A DNA stretch of 64,000 bases, from assembly GCA_963667715.1 (NCBI GenBank), contig OY763926.1, positions 3,348,001 through 3,412,000 of the forward strand, written 5' to 3'. A program made the position numbers and the translations under genes. This document shows positions 34,601-44,034 of this stretch, one piece after another. How positions within the stretch are numbered: the first letter of the stretch is position 1; the number at the start of each line of letters is the position of its first letter. The notes under the pieces are model-generated. The model searched no databases. It was given only the letters and a program-made list of their open reading frames with translations, and was not told the origin of the DNA. Source of the stretch: JAFGDI01 sp963667715 (GTDB lineage: Bacteria > Planctomycetota > Phycisphaerae > Sedimentisphaerales > SM23-30).

Positions 34601-35199
34601 TTTCCTATAAACAGCTTTCCGGCGATTGCGAGCTTTCTGCTCGCATCGTCAGTCAGCAACCTACAGACAACTGGGCTAAAGCCGGTGTCATGATGCGTAA
34701 CAGCCTCATGCCAAATTCTGCCCATGCTATGGTAGTTATCACACCAGAAAACGGTGCGGCATTTCAATGTCGCAGCTCTGTAGATAACTACACCGCACAT
34801 ACTGGGATCGGAGGCCTTCGGGCCCCGATCTGGGTAAAAGTTAAAAAGAGCAGTAATATCATCATCGGCTATTACTCACAAAATGGTACAGACTGGACAG
34901 AAATAGACTCAGCGGCAATCGAAATGAACGATACTTATTTTGCCGGACTGGCCGTTACCAGCCATAATGACACCACCACTTCTACCGTATATGCCAACGA
35001 TATAAAAACTGTGATAGACTATAGCTCAGTAGATACAAATAACGATGATATGGTAAACCTCACCGACTTTTATAATATTGCTGCTGACTGGTACTGCACT
35101 GGCGATTCAGTAGCAGGCGATATCAACAATGACAACATCGTAGACTACGAAGACCTTTGCCAGATGTCATACTACTGGCTTTTAAAAAGCAATAAGTAA
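31666..35199 (+). CDS. Secreted GH31 alpha-glucosidase-type hydrolase with a dockerin-like tail
   Basis: A 1177-residue exported enzyme. After the signal peptide (about 1-20) come a unique N-terminal domain (to about 240) and the GH31 domain (about 270-860): entry motif MPPRWALGYQQCRFSYVPDS, IWFDIDYMDGFRIFTF, nucleophile Asp568 in GVWNDMNEPTVFG and acid/base Asp648 in WTGDNLSCWQHLEWS. Residues about 945-1120 form a DUF1349/LamG-like carbohydrate-binding region (DNWAKAGVMMRNSL). The end carries two EF-hand-like repeats, DMVNLTDFYNIAADW and DINNDNIVDYEDLCQMSYYW. GH31 enzymes act on alpha-glucosides or alpha-xylosides, so xyloglucan-type or starch-type substrates are possible. I see no terminator before the convergent trpB2. 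Confidence 0.9.
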   Translation: MIRKLFYLIAFMFMAESCFGVLLFKDDFSSPIDHDPAKAQIKVPSLDYKFQSEAGGRLWLKNYYGTGISYKLSNSIKNHSTNPTLYISYSLKSLNESNSNKFAGVIFYNNGQEVFGTGNDFGSENFSYWGSGLTDSPIGEVKSVIDNEIHKIVVKITFNADGPEDIKIGLDPFCRRSEQRQPDNIWSKCQTELEFDEIRFRCGNDNCNWEFDELRIATDWASVTPSNNSPGSDYIVYLNNSLPNGDAEMISDNTARFWPNEVSSADVLPSMALTSPAVKTGEVADNWQTKPLFGTFDGKKYAYFNIPAETDLYGTGEVTGGLLRNGYKIRLFNKDNGAYSEPDRLYQSHPWVMGVRPDGTAFGIIFDTTWIAELNLRAGILFTVPEHAPSFPVIVIEEPNPQQLMVKLAELTGSMPMPPRWALGYQQCRFSYVPDSRAREVADTFRNKEIPCDVIWFDIDYMDGFRIFTFSPNNYPDPTATNDYLHSKGFKGIWMIDPGVKREPGYFVYDSGSAVDAWVKDANGNEFFGPVWPGDSVFPDFTSPEVSNWWAGLYKDFMGKHIDGVWNDMNEPTVFGLDHMTMPMDNQFRGGGDLLPGTHEQYHNTYGMLMTKASRQGIQEANPNKRPFVLTRSNYLGGQRYAATWTGDNLSCWQHLEWSIPMSLNLSLSGQPFNGPDIGGFLGDATPELFGHWISVGAFYPFSRAHTCAGTIDHEPWSFGQEVEESSRIALQRRYRLMPYLYTIFEESHKTGMPVMRPTFFADPSNVSLRKEQQSFLLGKDLMITPRWAENTAQPSGIWQDVTFVGEDLEKDQYQCRMQQRGGSIIPLGPIVQSTDAISTIQDLTLYIVLDENGKANGSLYEDAGDGYEFQAGQFCISEYTAQLNDDTVTVKCTAQNGELAQSSRTVTAAVITNDGIYYGRGDICGNNGVSVKVKLSAKWKHQDIGTVSITGGCSGTDSSLTISGAGDDIEGNSDEFHFSYKQLSGDCELSARIVSQQPTDNWAKAGVMMRNSLMPNSAHAMVVITPENGAAFQCRSSVDNYTAHTGIGGLRAPIWVKVKKSSNIIIGYYSQNGTDWTEIDSAAIEMNDTYFAGLAVTSHNDTTTSTVYANDIKTVIDYSSVDTNNDDMVNLTDFYNIAADWYCTGDSVAGDINNDNIVDYEDLCQMSYYWLLKSNK

Positions 35200-35339
35200 C
35201 AAACTTTTCCTTCCCGCCTTATTATCTTCCCAACCTCCCCTTCTCTTTAGCATTAAGCAAATCAAAAGTTCGATCATTTCGGACATCGGCAGGATTTTTG
35301 AGCCTGTTACTTATCACGTTAAATTCTAAATGTCAAGTA

Positions 35340-36731
35340 TTACCATTTACCAGACTTGGCTGTACTTGGTTTTGGATAGTCTTTCATAACTTCTACTGAC
35401 TGATCCAGTTCGTCCTGTGGCAGTGGATGGTCTGCCAGGTCACCTTCAAAATACTTATGGTAACCAGTAAGGTCCATTAGACCGTGACCGCTGAGACAGA
35501 AGATGATATTCTTTTCTTTACCTTCTTCTTTTGCCTTTCTGGCCTCACGGATAGTTGCTGCTATTGCATGACTGGTTTCAGGAGCAACGATCATACCTTC
35601 TGTACGAGCCCACATAACCGCAGCCTCATAACATTCCAACTGATGAAGATTCAATGGATTAAGCAGGCCTTCAGCTGTAGCCTGAGATACCAGTGGTGCC
35701 ATACCATGATAACGAAGACCGCCAGCATGGATTGGAGGTGGTACAAAATTATGGCCTAGCGAGTGCATTGGCAGAAGCGGAGTCAGACCAGCCAGATCAC
35801 CGTGGTCATAGCTAAATGGTGCACGGGTCAGGGTCGGACATGATGATGGTTCGACCGGAATGATCTCGATATCTGCACCGTTGATCTTATCCTGAACGAA
35901 CGGAAATGCCAGACCGGCAAAATTACTTCCGCCGCCAGCACAACCAATAACAGTGTCAACTTTCTTAACTCCGGCCATTTCAAGCTGTTTCTTGGCTTCC
36001 AGACCAATAATAGTCTGGTGCAGCATAACATGGTTCAGTACACTACCAAGAGCATAACGTGTCTCGCCTGTCGGATCGCTAACCGCAGCTTCTACAGCTT
36101 CACTAATAGCAATACCAAGTGAACCCGGAGTATCCGGCATAGTTTGCAGAACTCTACGGCCTGACTCTGTCTGGTCTGATGGACTGGCAATACAGTTTCC
36201 ACCCCAGGTTTCCATCATAAGGCGACGGAAAGGTTTCTGGTCGAAACTAATACGAACCATGAAAACTTTACATTCAAGACCGCCAAGCATAGCACAGGCA
36301 AAACTCAAAGCACTACCCCACTGACCAGCACCAGTCTCAGTTGTCAGCTTTTTAATACCAAACTGCTTATTGTACCAGGCCTGTGGTACTGCGGTATTAG
36401 GCTTATGGGAACCTGCCGGGCTAACCGATTCATCTTTATAATATATCTTCGCTGGTGTGCCCAATGCTTTTTCCAGAGCCAAAGCTCTTTTCAGTGGAGA
36501 TGGACGCCATTTGTACAGGATCTGAAGTACTTCATCTGGAATATCGATCCATCTTTCTGTACTTACTTCCTGCTCAATAAGGTTCATCGGAAATACCGGG
36601 GCAAGATCTTCCGGACCAACCGGAGTGCCATCTGGCTTCAGCGGCGGCTGGAGCGGAGTTGGCAGATCTGCTGCCAGGTTATACCATTGACGCGGTATAT
36701 CTTTCTCATTTAAAAAATACTTCATTGTCAT
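35340..36731 (-). CDS. trpB2: TrpB-like protein, tryptophan synthase beta type 2
   Basis: A 463-residue PLP enzyme of the TrpB2 subfamily: the longer N-terminus (about 80 residues before the catalytic core), Lys110 in AGSHKPNTA for PLP, TTETGAGQWGSALSFACAML, phosphate-binding CAGGGSNFAG and C-terminal FCLSGHGLMDLTGYHKYF. Family knowledge: it makes tryptophan from indole and serine and works without TrpA, or salvages indole. AAGGAG lies 8 nt before the first ATG. It is isolated from other trp genes. Confidence 0.93.
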   Translation of the reverse strand: MTMKYFLNEKDIPRQWYNLAADLPTPLQPPLKPDGTPVGPEDLAPVFPMNLIEQEVSTERWIDIPDEVLQILYKWRPSPLKRALALEKALGTPAKIYYKDESVSPAGSHKPNTAVPQAWYNKQFGIKKLTTETGAGQWGSALSFACAMLGGLECKVFMVRISFDQKPFRRLMMETWGGNCIASPSDQTESGRRVLQTMPDTPGSLGIAISEAVEAAVSDPTGETRYALGSVLNHVMLHQTIIGLEAKKQLEMAGVKKVDTVIGCAGGGSNFAGLAFPFVQDKINGADIEIIPVEPSSCPTLTRAPFSYDHGDLAGLTPLLPMHSLGHNFVPPPIHAGGLRYHGMAPLVSQATAEGLLNPLNLHQLECYEAAVMWARTEGMIVAPETSHAIAATIREARKAKEEGKEKNIIFCLSGHGLMDLTGYHKYFEGDLADHPLPQDELDQSVEVMKDYPKPSTAKSGKW

Positions 36732-37235
36732 CGAAATAACTCCTTAACAATATATCTTAAACTTAACAATATCCTGCTGATAAAAATTAGTATAAACTAA
36801 CATACTGAATTACTGAAAACCTTAGAAAAAGGAATCCAAGCTCATATCAGAATAGCATTTATAACATATTAAATCAAGAATATTAAAAATCTTTGCTCAT
36901 CCACACTAACAGATACTCTAGCCAAACGTCAAACGATAAAAAATACGTCTTATAACTCCCCTGATATCTGTCCTGTTATAATTACAATATATTACAATTC
37001 TATGAACAAATAAACACCTCGCAACAGCTAATTAACACATCCAATTTATTTACAACCACTTACACAACACCTCATTACTATCACATTATAACCATAAAAA
37101 AAAGTTAAACCTGATTGTGTAACAATAATCAAATTTGATAAACAAGCTCCTCAACATACCGATAAAAATAATGAAACTAGAAAAACATTCTATAAAAGCT
37201 AATATTGACATTTTAGCAGTATCAGGAAAGTAACA
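36732..37235. other. AT-rich intergenic region between divergent genes
   Basis: About 500 bases at roughly 70% AT between trpB2 (-) and the solute-binding protein (+). Several weak TATAAT-like boxes occur (for example near 36976) but none has a well-placed -35. No ORF, repeat or terminator is convincing. Confidence 0.4.
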
Positions 37236-38066
37236 ATGGGGAATAAACACACAAATCAATGGCGTATGGTTATCGTGCTTACATATATAGCAATGGCAAC
37301 CACTTTATTCACAAGCTCTTGTGACAAAAACAAAGACAGTTCCAGCACAAGCCAGACAACGATTAACAAGCCGCAACTACTGTTATACTGCGGTATAACT
37401 ATGATAAGGCCAATGAGCGAGCTGGCAGCTATAATAGAGAAGCAGGAAAACTGCCAGATCATAATCACTAAAGGCGGCTCAGGAAACCTCTTAAAGTCTA
37501 TAGTGGAAAACAAAAAAGGTGACTTATATCTACCTGGTTCTGACCGCTACTTTAGCATAATAGATAAAGATTACCCGGGAATCGTTACCAGAACTCAAAA
37601 AGTAGGGCAGAACAAAGCTGTGATCATGATACAAAAGGGTAATCCACTAAATCTGAGCAATGACCTGGACCAACTTAAAAGTACAGAATACGCAGTTGAA
37701 ATTGGTAATGCCAGTAGTGGCAGTATCGGTAAAGAAACTCAGAAAATACTAGAAAAAAAAGGAATATTTGAAGATGTAATTAAAAACGCTATGACTCTGA
37801 CAACCGACTCTAAGGATCTGGTCAAAGCATTACGTAAAAAAGAAGCTGATATAGTTATCAACTGGTATGCCGTATATACCTGGGATGACAATATGGAATA
37901 TATGGACATAATTGAAATTGACGAGCAATACTGCCAGCCTCAGGAACTGGTACTTGGGCTGCTGGCTTATTCAGACTATCCTGAAATAGCTAACAAACTC
38001 ATAGATCTGGCCTGCTCTGAAACGGGCAAAGCTATATTCAAAAAACATGGTCTTTACTTCAAATAA
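37236..38066 (+). CDS. Periplasmic solute-binding protein (molybdate/phosphate-like), likely lipoprotein
   Basis: A 276-residue extracytoplasmic binding protein. The N-terminal hydrophobic segment ends at Cys29 (LFTSSCDKNKD), a plausible though imperfect lipobox. The fold follows type II binding proteins such as ModA: LLLYCGITMIRPMSELAAII, ITKGGSGNLLKSIVENKKGD, an oxyanion-binding-like IGNASSGSIGKETQKIL and DIVINWYAVYTWDD. No permease or ATPase accompanies it. The next gene, 24 bases away, is a membrane sensor kinase, so it probably presents a ligand (oxyanion or small organic acid, unknown) to that kinase rather than serving uptake. Confidence 0.8.
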   Translation: MGNKHTNQWRMVIVLTYIAMATTLFTSSCDKNKDSSSTSQTTINKPQLLLYCGITMIRPMSELAAIIEKQENCQIIITKGGSGNLLKSIVENKKGDLYLPGSDRYFSIIDKDYPGIVTRTQKVGQNKAVIMIQKGNPLNLSNDLDQLKSTEYAVEIGNASSGSIGKETQKILEKKGIFEDVIKNAMTLTTDSKDLVKALRKKEADIVINWYAVYTWDDNMEYMDIIEIDEQYCQPQELVLGLLAYSDYPEIANKLIDLACSETGKAIFKKHGLYFK

Positions 38067-38090
38067 TACCACTAGGGATGATCACTATAT

Positions 38091-40178
38091 ATGAGCAGTA
38101 AATTAAAAACTTTTTTCTCTGAAAAAATAATAAGACTTATCTTTTATCATATAGTCTTTATTATTCTTACTACGTGTTTTACCACATACATAGATTATTA
38201 CTATAGCCAGTACTACGAAAAGCCGGCTAAAGCCCAGATAGAAAACCAGAATAATAAACGCATACTTGCTGACATTATCCAGAAAAATCTATTATTAATT
38301 GAATCAAACTATCGTGGACTTTTACTTTCAAACAATCATAGACATCTTGAAATGATTCACGATAAGATAAACGACTCCCTTTCTGCATGTGAGTCTATCC
38401 TTAGCGTTTTGAAAGAAGGTGGTATTTACGACCATATCCAGCTGGTAAACTTTTATAATAAAGATGAGATAAAAGTCAGAATAGAATTCCATAAGCCGAA
38501 GCTGGAGAATATCCCTATTGAAGTAATTGACCTATCCCCTAAGCTACATGAAATGCAAAGCCTAACTGACTTAACCTGCAAATATATGAATGACCGTATA
38601 AATGCCGGGGATAACAATACTGAGTATGGTTATAATATTAACCTCACTTCCAAACAAATGGAATCGCTCTTTCTGCGTTCACGAGAAATTGGGAATAAGA
38701 TATATTATGACATAAAACAGGCAAACGATCACTCTGAAAGTATCATTTCAGAAGCTTCCAATAGAGCAACTAAAACACTGGTTCTGGTTAACTCTATTGC
38801 TAATGCCCTTATTATCCTGTTAGCCTTTTTGATCGCAGCTAAAATATACAATATTCTTCAAAGTCAAAAACAGGCAAGTAAAACCGTTAATACTATTCTG
38901 GAAAACCTGCCATTTGGTATATTCGTGGTAGACATGGACAAGAATATAATAAAGGTTAACAAGACAGCTAAAGAACTTATTGGCAGCTGCGATGACAATT
39001 TGATTGGCGAAGCTTGCTATAATATAATATGCCCTGATGGTAAAGAATATTGCCCGATAAACAAAACCGACTCAAAGCCGGTCAGTATAGAAAAAACTAT
39101 TATAAACAAACACAATGAACGCGTACCGGTGATTAAAACAGCCATCCCGCTGATACTTGACGGACAGAAGGTTATACTGGAAGCCTTTACTGACATTTCT
39201 GAACAAAAAAGTATGCAGAAGATGCTATTAGAAGCAAAAATAAAACTCGAAACCTACAATCAGGATCTGGAAAAGACCGTTGATGAACGCACAATTGACT
39301 TGCGTGAAGCAATGGATAACCTTAACAATACTCAGGCCCAGCTCATTCAAGCAGAAAAAATGGCTTCTGTTGGCCAACTGGCCGCTGGTATCGCACACGA
39401 GATAAATAATCCAGTAGGTTTTATCAAAAGCAATCTTAATGTCTTTATGCTATATGTTGCTGACATAATCAGAATAGTAGAAGAATACGAAAAACTAAAT
39501 AAAAAATGCCTGTCTGAAGAAACCTTTACAGAAATGACACAGGAAATATCAAGGGTAAAAGAAGAGCTAGACATCGAATACGAACTCAATGAGACTACTA
39601 AACTACTTTCTGACTCTATCGACGGCGTAGATCGTATAACCAGGATAATAACTGACCTGAAAGATTTCTCTCATATCAACCGACCAGATGCCTGCGAAGA
39701 AGATATAAATATTATCATGGATAAGACCATCAGCGTTGCATGGAATGAGCTAAAATATAACGCCACAATAGAACGCAACTTCGGCGAAATACCACTATTA
39801 AGCTGTTATGGAGGTCAGATCGGGCAGGTTTTTCTTAATATACTTATAAATGCCTCACATGCTATTGGCAAGGAAGGGACAATTAAAATATCCACGATGT
39901 ACGAGAATGACAGTATCATTATCGAAGTAACTGACAATGGCTGCGGAATACCCAAAGAAAATATTTCAAAGATATTTGACCCATTCTTCACGACCAAGGA
40001 GATTGGTAAAGGGACCGGACTAGGGCTAAACCTCGCATATAAGATAATAGAGTCTCACAACGGCAAATTTACGGTAACTAGCAAAGTTGGAGAAGGAACT
40101 ACTTTCAGGATAGAGCTACCCCTTTCTGTAAATGATGAAACAGAACAGGACACAGAAGCCCAAACCAGTTCTATCTAA
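38091..40178 (+). CDS. Membrane sensor histidine kinase with a PAS domain
   Basis: A 695-residue kinase: TM1 about residues 14-36, an extracytoplasmic sensor of about 195 residues, TM2 about 233-253 (SIANALIILLAFLIAAKIYN), a PAS domain about 262-375 (ILENLPFGIFVVDMDKNIIK, containing CPDGKEYC), a coiled coil, HisKA with phospho-acceptor His436 (GQLAAGIAHEINNPVGF), and HATPase_c with N box ILINASHAIG, DNGCGIP and GTGLGLNLAYKIIESHNGKF. No response regulator is adjacent. Coupling to the upstream binding protein suggests binding-protein-mediated sensing. The CPDG..C pair in the PAS domain could hold a redox-sensitive thiol. Confidence 0.9.
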   Translation: MSSKLKTFFSEKIIRLIFYHIVFIILTTCFTTYIDYYYSQYYEKPAKAQIENQNNKRILADIIQKNLLLIESNYRGLLLSNNHRHLEMIHDKINDSLSACESILSVLKEGGIYDHIQLVNFYNKDEIKVRIEFHKPKLENIPIEVIDLSPKLHEMQSLTDLTCKYMNDRINAGDNNTEYGYNINLTSKQMESLFLRSREIGNKIYYDIKQANDHSESIISEASNRATKTLVLVNSIANALIILLAFLIAAKIYNILQSQKQASKTVNTILENLPFGIFVVDMDKNIIKVNKTAKELIGSCDDNLIGEACYNIICPDGKEYCPINKTDSKPVSIEKTIINKHNERVPVIKTAIPLILDGQKVILEAFTDISEQKSMQKMLLEAKIKLETYNQDLEKTVDERTIDLREAMDNLNNTQAQLIQAEKMASVGQLAAGIAHEINNPVGFIKSNLNVFMLYVADIIRIVEEYEKLNKKCLSEETFTEMTQEISRVKEELDIEYELNETTKLLSDSIDGVDRITRIITDLKDFSHINRPDACEEDINIIMDKTISVAWNELKYNATIERNFGEIPLLSCYGGQIGQVFLNILINASHAIGKEGTIKISTMYENDSIIIEVTDNGCGIPKENISKIFDPFFTTKEIGKGTGLGLNLAYKIIESHNGKFTVTSKVGEGTTFRIELPLSVNDETEQDTEAQTSSI

Positions 40179-40190
40179 TAGCAACCTCTG

Positions 40191-43100
40191 CTAGAGATCA
40201 ACTGAAACAGACTCTTTCAAGAAGAATAATCTCCTCAAGGTTACGTCCTTACCTGTTATCTCCTTTACCGCCCTACTATAAAAATCAAGCTGGAATTTAT
40301 AACCTGCTGCCCGCTTCTGCAGCTCATCCCCAACAACGGCATCTGTCTTAAAGTCTATTATCTCATAACTACTGCCGTTCCAGAATAAGCAATCAATTAT
40401 CCCACGAACAACAACATTATTACCAGATAAGCCATCCGGGCCTGATGCCAGTTCTGGGTATAACTCCACAGCGTCAACGGCTAAAGTAAACTCCCATTCC
40501 CTATAGACATTACTACTATTAGCAGCCAATCTGCTACCCGTATCACTCTGGAAAAAGTCTGCCAAAGACTTAATATCAATATTACCTGCCTGCTCAGGAG
40601 TAAAACAGCCCCTGCTAACCATATGCTCCAGCTGACTTTTTAGCCCGTCAGATGATACATCGCCGTCAAGATCAACCAGCTCTAAGAAACGATGCACCCA
40701 AACACCCTTTTCCGCTGCCGTTGCCTTTATTGCCGCCTTATCCATAAATGCTGGCTTCCTGCTAAAATCACCAGTTAGCCTGCTGTCATCATCATATGCA
40801 AACAGTCTGCTGACGCTAATTTCATTTTCAACTGAATCTGCTTTCAATGCCGCATTTAGCTCTGTTACTCCTGCTCGTGCACTACATCTAACTGCATCTT
40901 TATATTTATATCGCCATTCGATACGATCGACAACTTCTCTAACTGCTTCTGGACAATCGCCCTGCCCTGCCTCCAGCAGCATTTCGACGTCAACCGGCTC
41001 AATAACCACTCGATGATCACTGACTACCTTCTCCAGATCTGGTTCACGATAAACCTTCATGGCAAAATCAGCACCAGGGACAGTGAATGTTTCATTTATG
41101 ATACCGTTTAGACTATCCATAAATGATGGATGATCCACAAGTGCCATTGTGTATAGTTCCAGGGCACTGCCGGCATCCTCCAATTGTGCTTCACTACAGC
41201 AAGTGTCTGCATTAGCCGGGTCTAAAAGTCGCTTATGGGCCTGTTGATCCTTTTGCTTTTTAGATTCTTTTAAGAACTTATCCAGCTTTACACCACCAAC
41301 CAGAACAAGATGCTCTCTGGCTCGGGTAAGTGCCACATACTGAATTCGCAACTCTTCATACTTACTGTCGAGCTTCTCCTTTTCGGATAAGATCTCACGA
41401 GGAAGAGTTTTCCAACTCTGCTGGCCATCAGCCGCTTTAACATCCATAGCATAAGCACCATTTTCCAGTGAAGTTAGCAGCATATCACCTGAAGCATTCC
41501 TCAAATTGAACCCTTTGGCCAGTGAAGCAACGAAAACCACAGGAAACTCTAACCCCTTACTCTTATGGACACTCATGATCTGAACAACATTATCATTTGC
41601 TCCTAGTATTCTGGCGGGGCCATTATCTTCTGAACTCTTATTCAGAGTATCAACCTGACGAATGAACCGGCCTAATCCCTGACTGCTAAACGAATCAAAC
41701 TCACAGGCCTTATGATAAAGGTACAGTAAATTGGCGTATCGCTGACGGCCGTCAGGTAATCCTCGATAATAAATCGGCAGCAAAGTCTGTTTATAGATTG
41801 TACGAACCAAAGCTCCCAGAGTGCCCCCTCTTGCCAGACTGCGCCAATGATCAATATCATCAAATATCTTTTTAAGCTTCTGAGCCAGCTCAGTATCCGC
41901 TGATCTATCGAGATACTCCTGCAGTGCATGGTAATAGTAACCACCTGATGATTCTGCCCGTATCTCCGCCAGCTGGCTTTCTGTCAACTGTCCGTAAGGC
42001 CCGCGTAAAACCGCTGCCAGTGGTATATCCTGACAAGGATTATCTATGAGTCGCAAAATGCTTATTATATACTTTACTTCTACACTATCAAAAAGTCCGC
42101 TATCCTGCTGAACATAGAACGGCAATCCAAAATCAGCAAAAACCTCGGCATAAATATTGGCTTGTGACTTTAGTGAACGAAGAAGAACGGTTATATCTCG
42201 ATACTGAACCGGCCTTACTTCCTTAGCTTCTGGAACAAGAACATCAAACTCAGCTCCATCCTCACTATTACCAACCATCTCTTTGATGCGACCGGCTACG
42301 ATAACAGCTTCTTTCCTGACTGAGTCCATCATTCCTACACTGTCAGGTGAAATATCACTCGCAGAAGTCCCGCTTGATTCTGTATCTACTAAATGCAGCT
42401 CGACCGGCTTATACTTACCTTTATAACTGCAATCAAGGTCATCATAATATCGTGCACCATACTCCATTCGACCATCATTACAATAATCGATACCACCAAA
42501 ATCCCTTACCATTGTCCTGTCAAATACATAATTAACAAAATCCACAACCTCTCTACGAGAGCGGAAATTCTTATTAAGCTCTATTCGTCCGCCAGCAGGT
42601 GTCTGGCTGTTAACTTCAATACCACCATCAAATACAGGAGTAAAACGGTCATGCTTACCAAGAATGATCTCTGGTGCGGCTTGCCTGAAACGGTAGATAC
42701 TCTGCTTAACATCACCTACCATGAACATATTACTACCGGTACTACTCTCTGACTTTATCGCAGAAAGCAGAGTTTCTTGCAGTGGCGAAATATCCTGATA
42801 TTCATCAACCAGAATAAAATTGTATCGCTGCTTCTGCTCCTGAGCCGCTGGGGTAGTCTGGCCATCTTTCATCAGCACTTCAAGCACTTTATGGTTCAGA
42901 TCAGAATAGTCCAACAGCACATTACCAGCCTTAAACTCACGATACCGAACCATCATTTCACGGTAAAGATCAACTATTACCTGCATATGCGGTTTAACAG
43001 CAATTATCTGCCGGCTAAGATTATCATCACCATTAAAAACACTGATAATATTATCTATTCTCTTCCTGGCACGGGCAATATATCCCTTCACCATCTCTTT

Positions 43101-44006
43101 GTCACCGGCCTCACCGGTTCTTTTAGAAGGTAAAGTTGCATTGATCTTCAGATTTTTCTTATTCGATAACTTTTCTGCTATACTATTATCAATAGTCTTT
43201 TCGACCTGCTTTTTCAGATCAGTCAGACAGGCAACTGCATCGTTAAGAAAATCATTATAAAAATCAACCGCCTCAAAAACCTCATTCACCAACCGAAATG
43301 CCACACGCAAATCATCCAGAGCAATATCAATATTTCTGGTAAAACGTTCCGCCAGAGCTTGTTTATAAACTCCAACCCGCCTGTCAAGCTCATCTACGCT
43401 CGGGATACAATTCTCAAGCCAAGTATCACAATCTACAACAGCTTCCAGAAAAAACGCAAGTGAACGAATCAGACCAGGTACCCGGCTATCACCTCGTTTG
43501 CCGCCATATGCATTAACAAAACTATAAAAAGCCGATTGATCTATCCCGCCAAGTCCTGCGTAATTTTCCTCTAAGATCTCGTCAAGAAAACGGGAAAGAA
43601 CCAGCTCTTTTTCGTCTGGTGATATAATATCAAAGGAAGGGTCAACGTCTGCCAGATAAAAAAACTCTCTCAGCAAAGAAGAGCTGAAAGAGTCTAGTGT
43701 ACATATTTGAGCACTACCCAACATTGCCATCTGGCGACGAGCATGAATATCAGACGGGTGCTCCTCAACATATTTTGCAAGTCGGTCGCCAATACGCTTT
43801 CGCATCTCAGCCACCGCATCTTTAGTAAAGGTCATTACCAGAATACTGTCTATGCTGCACTTATGCTCCTTACCTACAATAAGGTTAAGGAACCTCTCAG
43901 CCAGTACCGCCGTCTTTCCTGAACCTGCCGAAGCAGTCAGAAGTACATCTGAATCAGACTTATATATCGCTGATCGCTGCTGTATTGTCCATTGAGTTTT
44001 AGCCAT
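40191..44006 (-). CDS. addA: AddA-type helicase-nuclease for double-strand break repair
   Basis: A 1271-residue UvrD-type helicase: Walker A LLTASAGSGKTAVLAERFLN at about residues 21-40, VMTFTKDAVAEMRKRIGDRL, Walker B ILVDEYQDISPLQETLL, IMSVHKSKGLEFPVVFV and IQYVALTRAREHLVLVGG. The C-terminal RecB-family nuclease domain has GIIDCLFWNGSSYEIIDFKTD, with the catalytic Asp and DFK. AddA works with AddB to process DNA ends for RecA. No addB lies in the window. It sits 28 bases after the NuoE-like gene, likely by read-through, and converges on the sensor kinase with 12 bases between stops. No clear Shine-Dalgarno sequence precedes the ATG. Confidence 0.92.
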   Translation of the reverse strand: MAKTQWTIQQRSAIYKSDSDVLLTASAGSGKTAVLAERFLNLIVGKEHKCSIDSILVMTFTKDAVAEMRKRIGDRLAKYVEEHPSDIHARRQMAMLGSAQICTLDSFSSSLLREFFYLADVDPSFDIISPDEKELVLSRFLDEILEENYAGLGGIDQSAFYSFVNAYGGKRGDSRVPGLIRSLAFFLEAVVDCDTWLENCIPSVDELDRRVGVYKQALAERFTRNIDIALDDLRVAFRLVNEVFEAVDFYNDFLNDAVACLTDLKKQVEKTIDNSIAEKLSNKKNLKINATLPSKRTGEAGDKEMVKGYIARARKRIDNIISVFNGDDNLSRQIIAVKPHMQVIVDLYREMMVRYREFKAGNVLLDYSDLNHKVLEVLMKDGQTTPAAQEQKQRYNFILVDEYQDISPLQETLLSAIKSESSTGSNMFMVGDVKQSIYRFRQAAPEIILGKHDRFTPVFDGGIEVNSQTPAGGRIELNKNFRSRREVVDFVNYVFDRTMVRDFGGIDYCNDGRMEYGARYYDDLDCSYKGKYKPVELHLVDTESSGTSASDISPDSVGMMDSVRKEAVIVAGRIKEMVGNSEDGAEFDVLVPEAKEVRPVQYRDITVLLRSLKSQANIYAEVFADFGLPFYVQQDSGLFDSVEVKYIISILRLIDNPCQDIPLAAVLRGPYGQLTESQLAEIRAESSGGYYYHALQEYLDRSADTELAQKLKKIFDDIDHWRSLARGGTLGALVRTIYKQTLLPIYYRGLPDGRQRYANLLYLYHKACEFDSFSSQGLGRFIRQVDTLNKSSEDNGPARILGANDNVVQIMSVHKSKGLEFPVVFVASLAKGFNLRNASGDMLLTSLENGAYAMDVKAADGQQSWKTLPREILSEKEKLDSKYEELRIQYVALTRAREHLVLVGGVKLDKFLKESKKQKDQQAHKRLLDPANADTCCSEAQLEDAGSALELYTMALVDHPSFMDSLNGIINETFTVPGADFAMKVYREPDLEKVVSDHRVVIEPVDVEMLLEAGQGDCPEAVREVVDRIEWRYKYKDAVRCSARAGVTELNAALKADSVENEISVSRLFAYDDDSRLTGDFSRKPAFMDKAAIKATAAEKGVWVHRFLELVDLDGDVSSDGLKSQLEHMVSRGCFTPEQAGNIDIKSLADFFQSDTGSRLAANSSNVYREWEFTLAVDAVELYPELASGPDGLSGNNVVVRGIIDCLFWNGSSYEIIDFKTDAVVGDELQKRAAGYKFQLDFYSRAVKEITGKDVTLRRLFFLKESVSVDL

Positions 44007-44034
44007 AAGGACTAATTATACATACTTCCCGGCT

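Noticed and set aside
42393..43133. Long plus-strand frames opposite addA
   Set aside because: They are antisense shadows of a well-supported helicase gene with biased codon composition and no ribosome-binding site.
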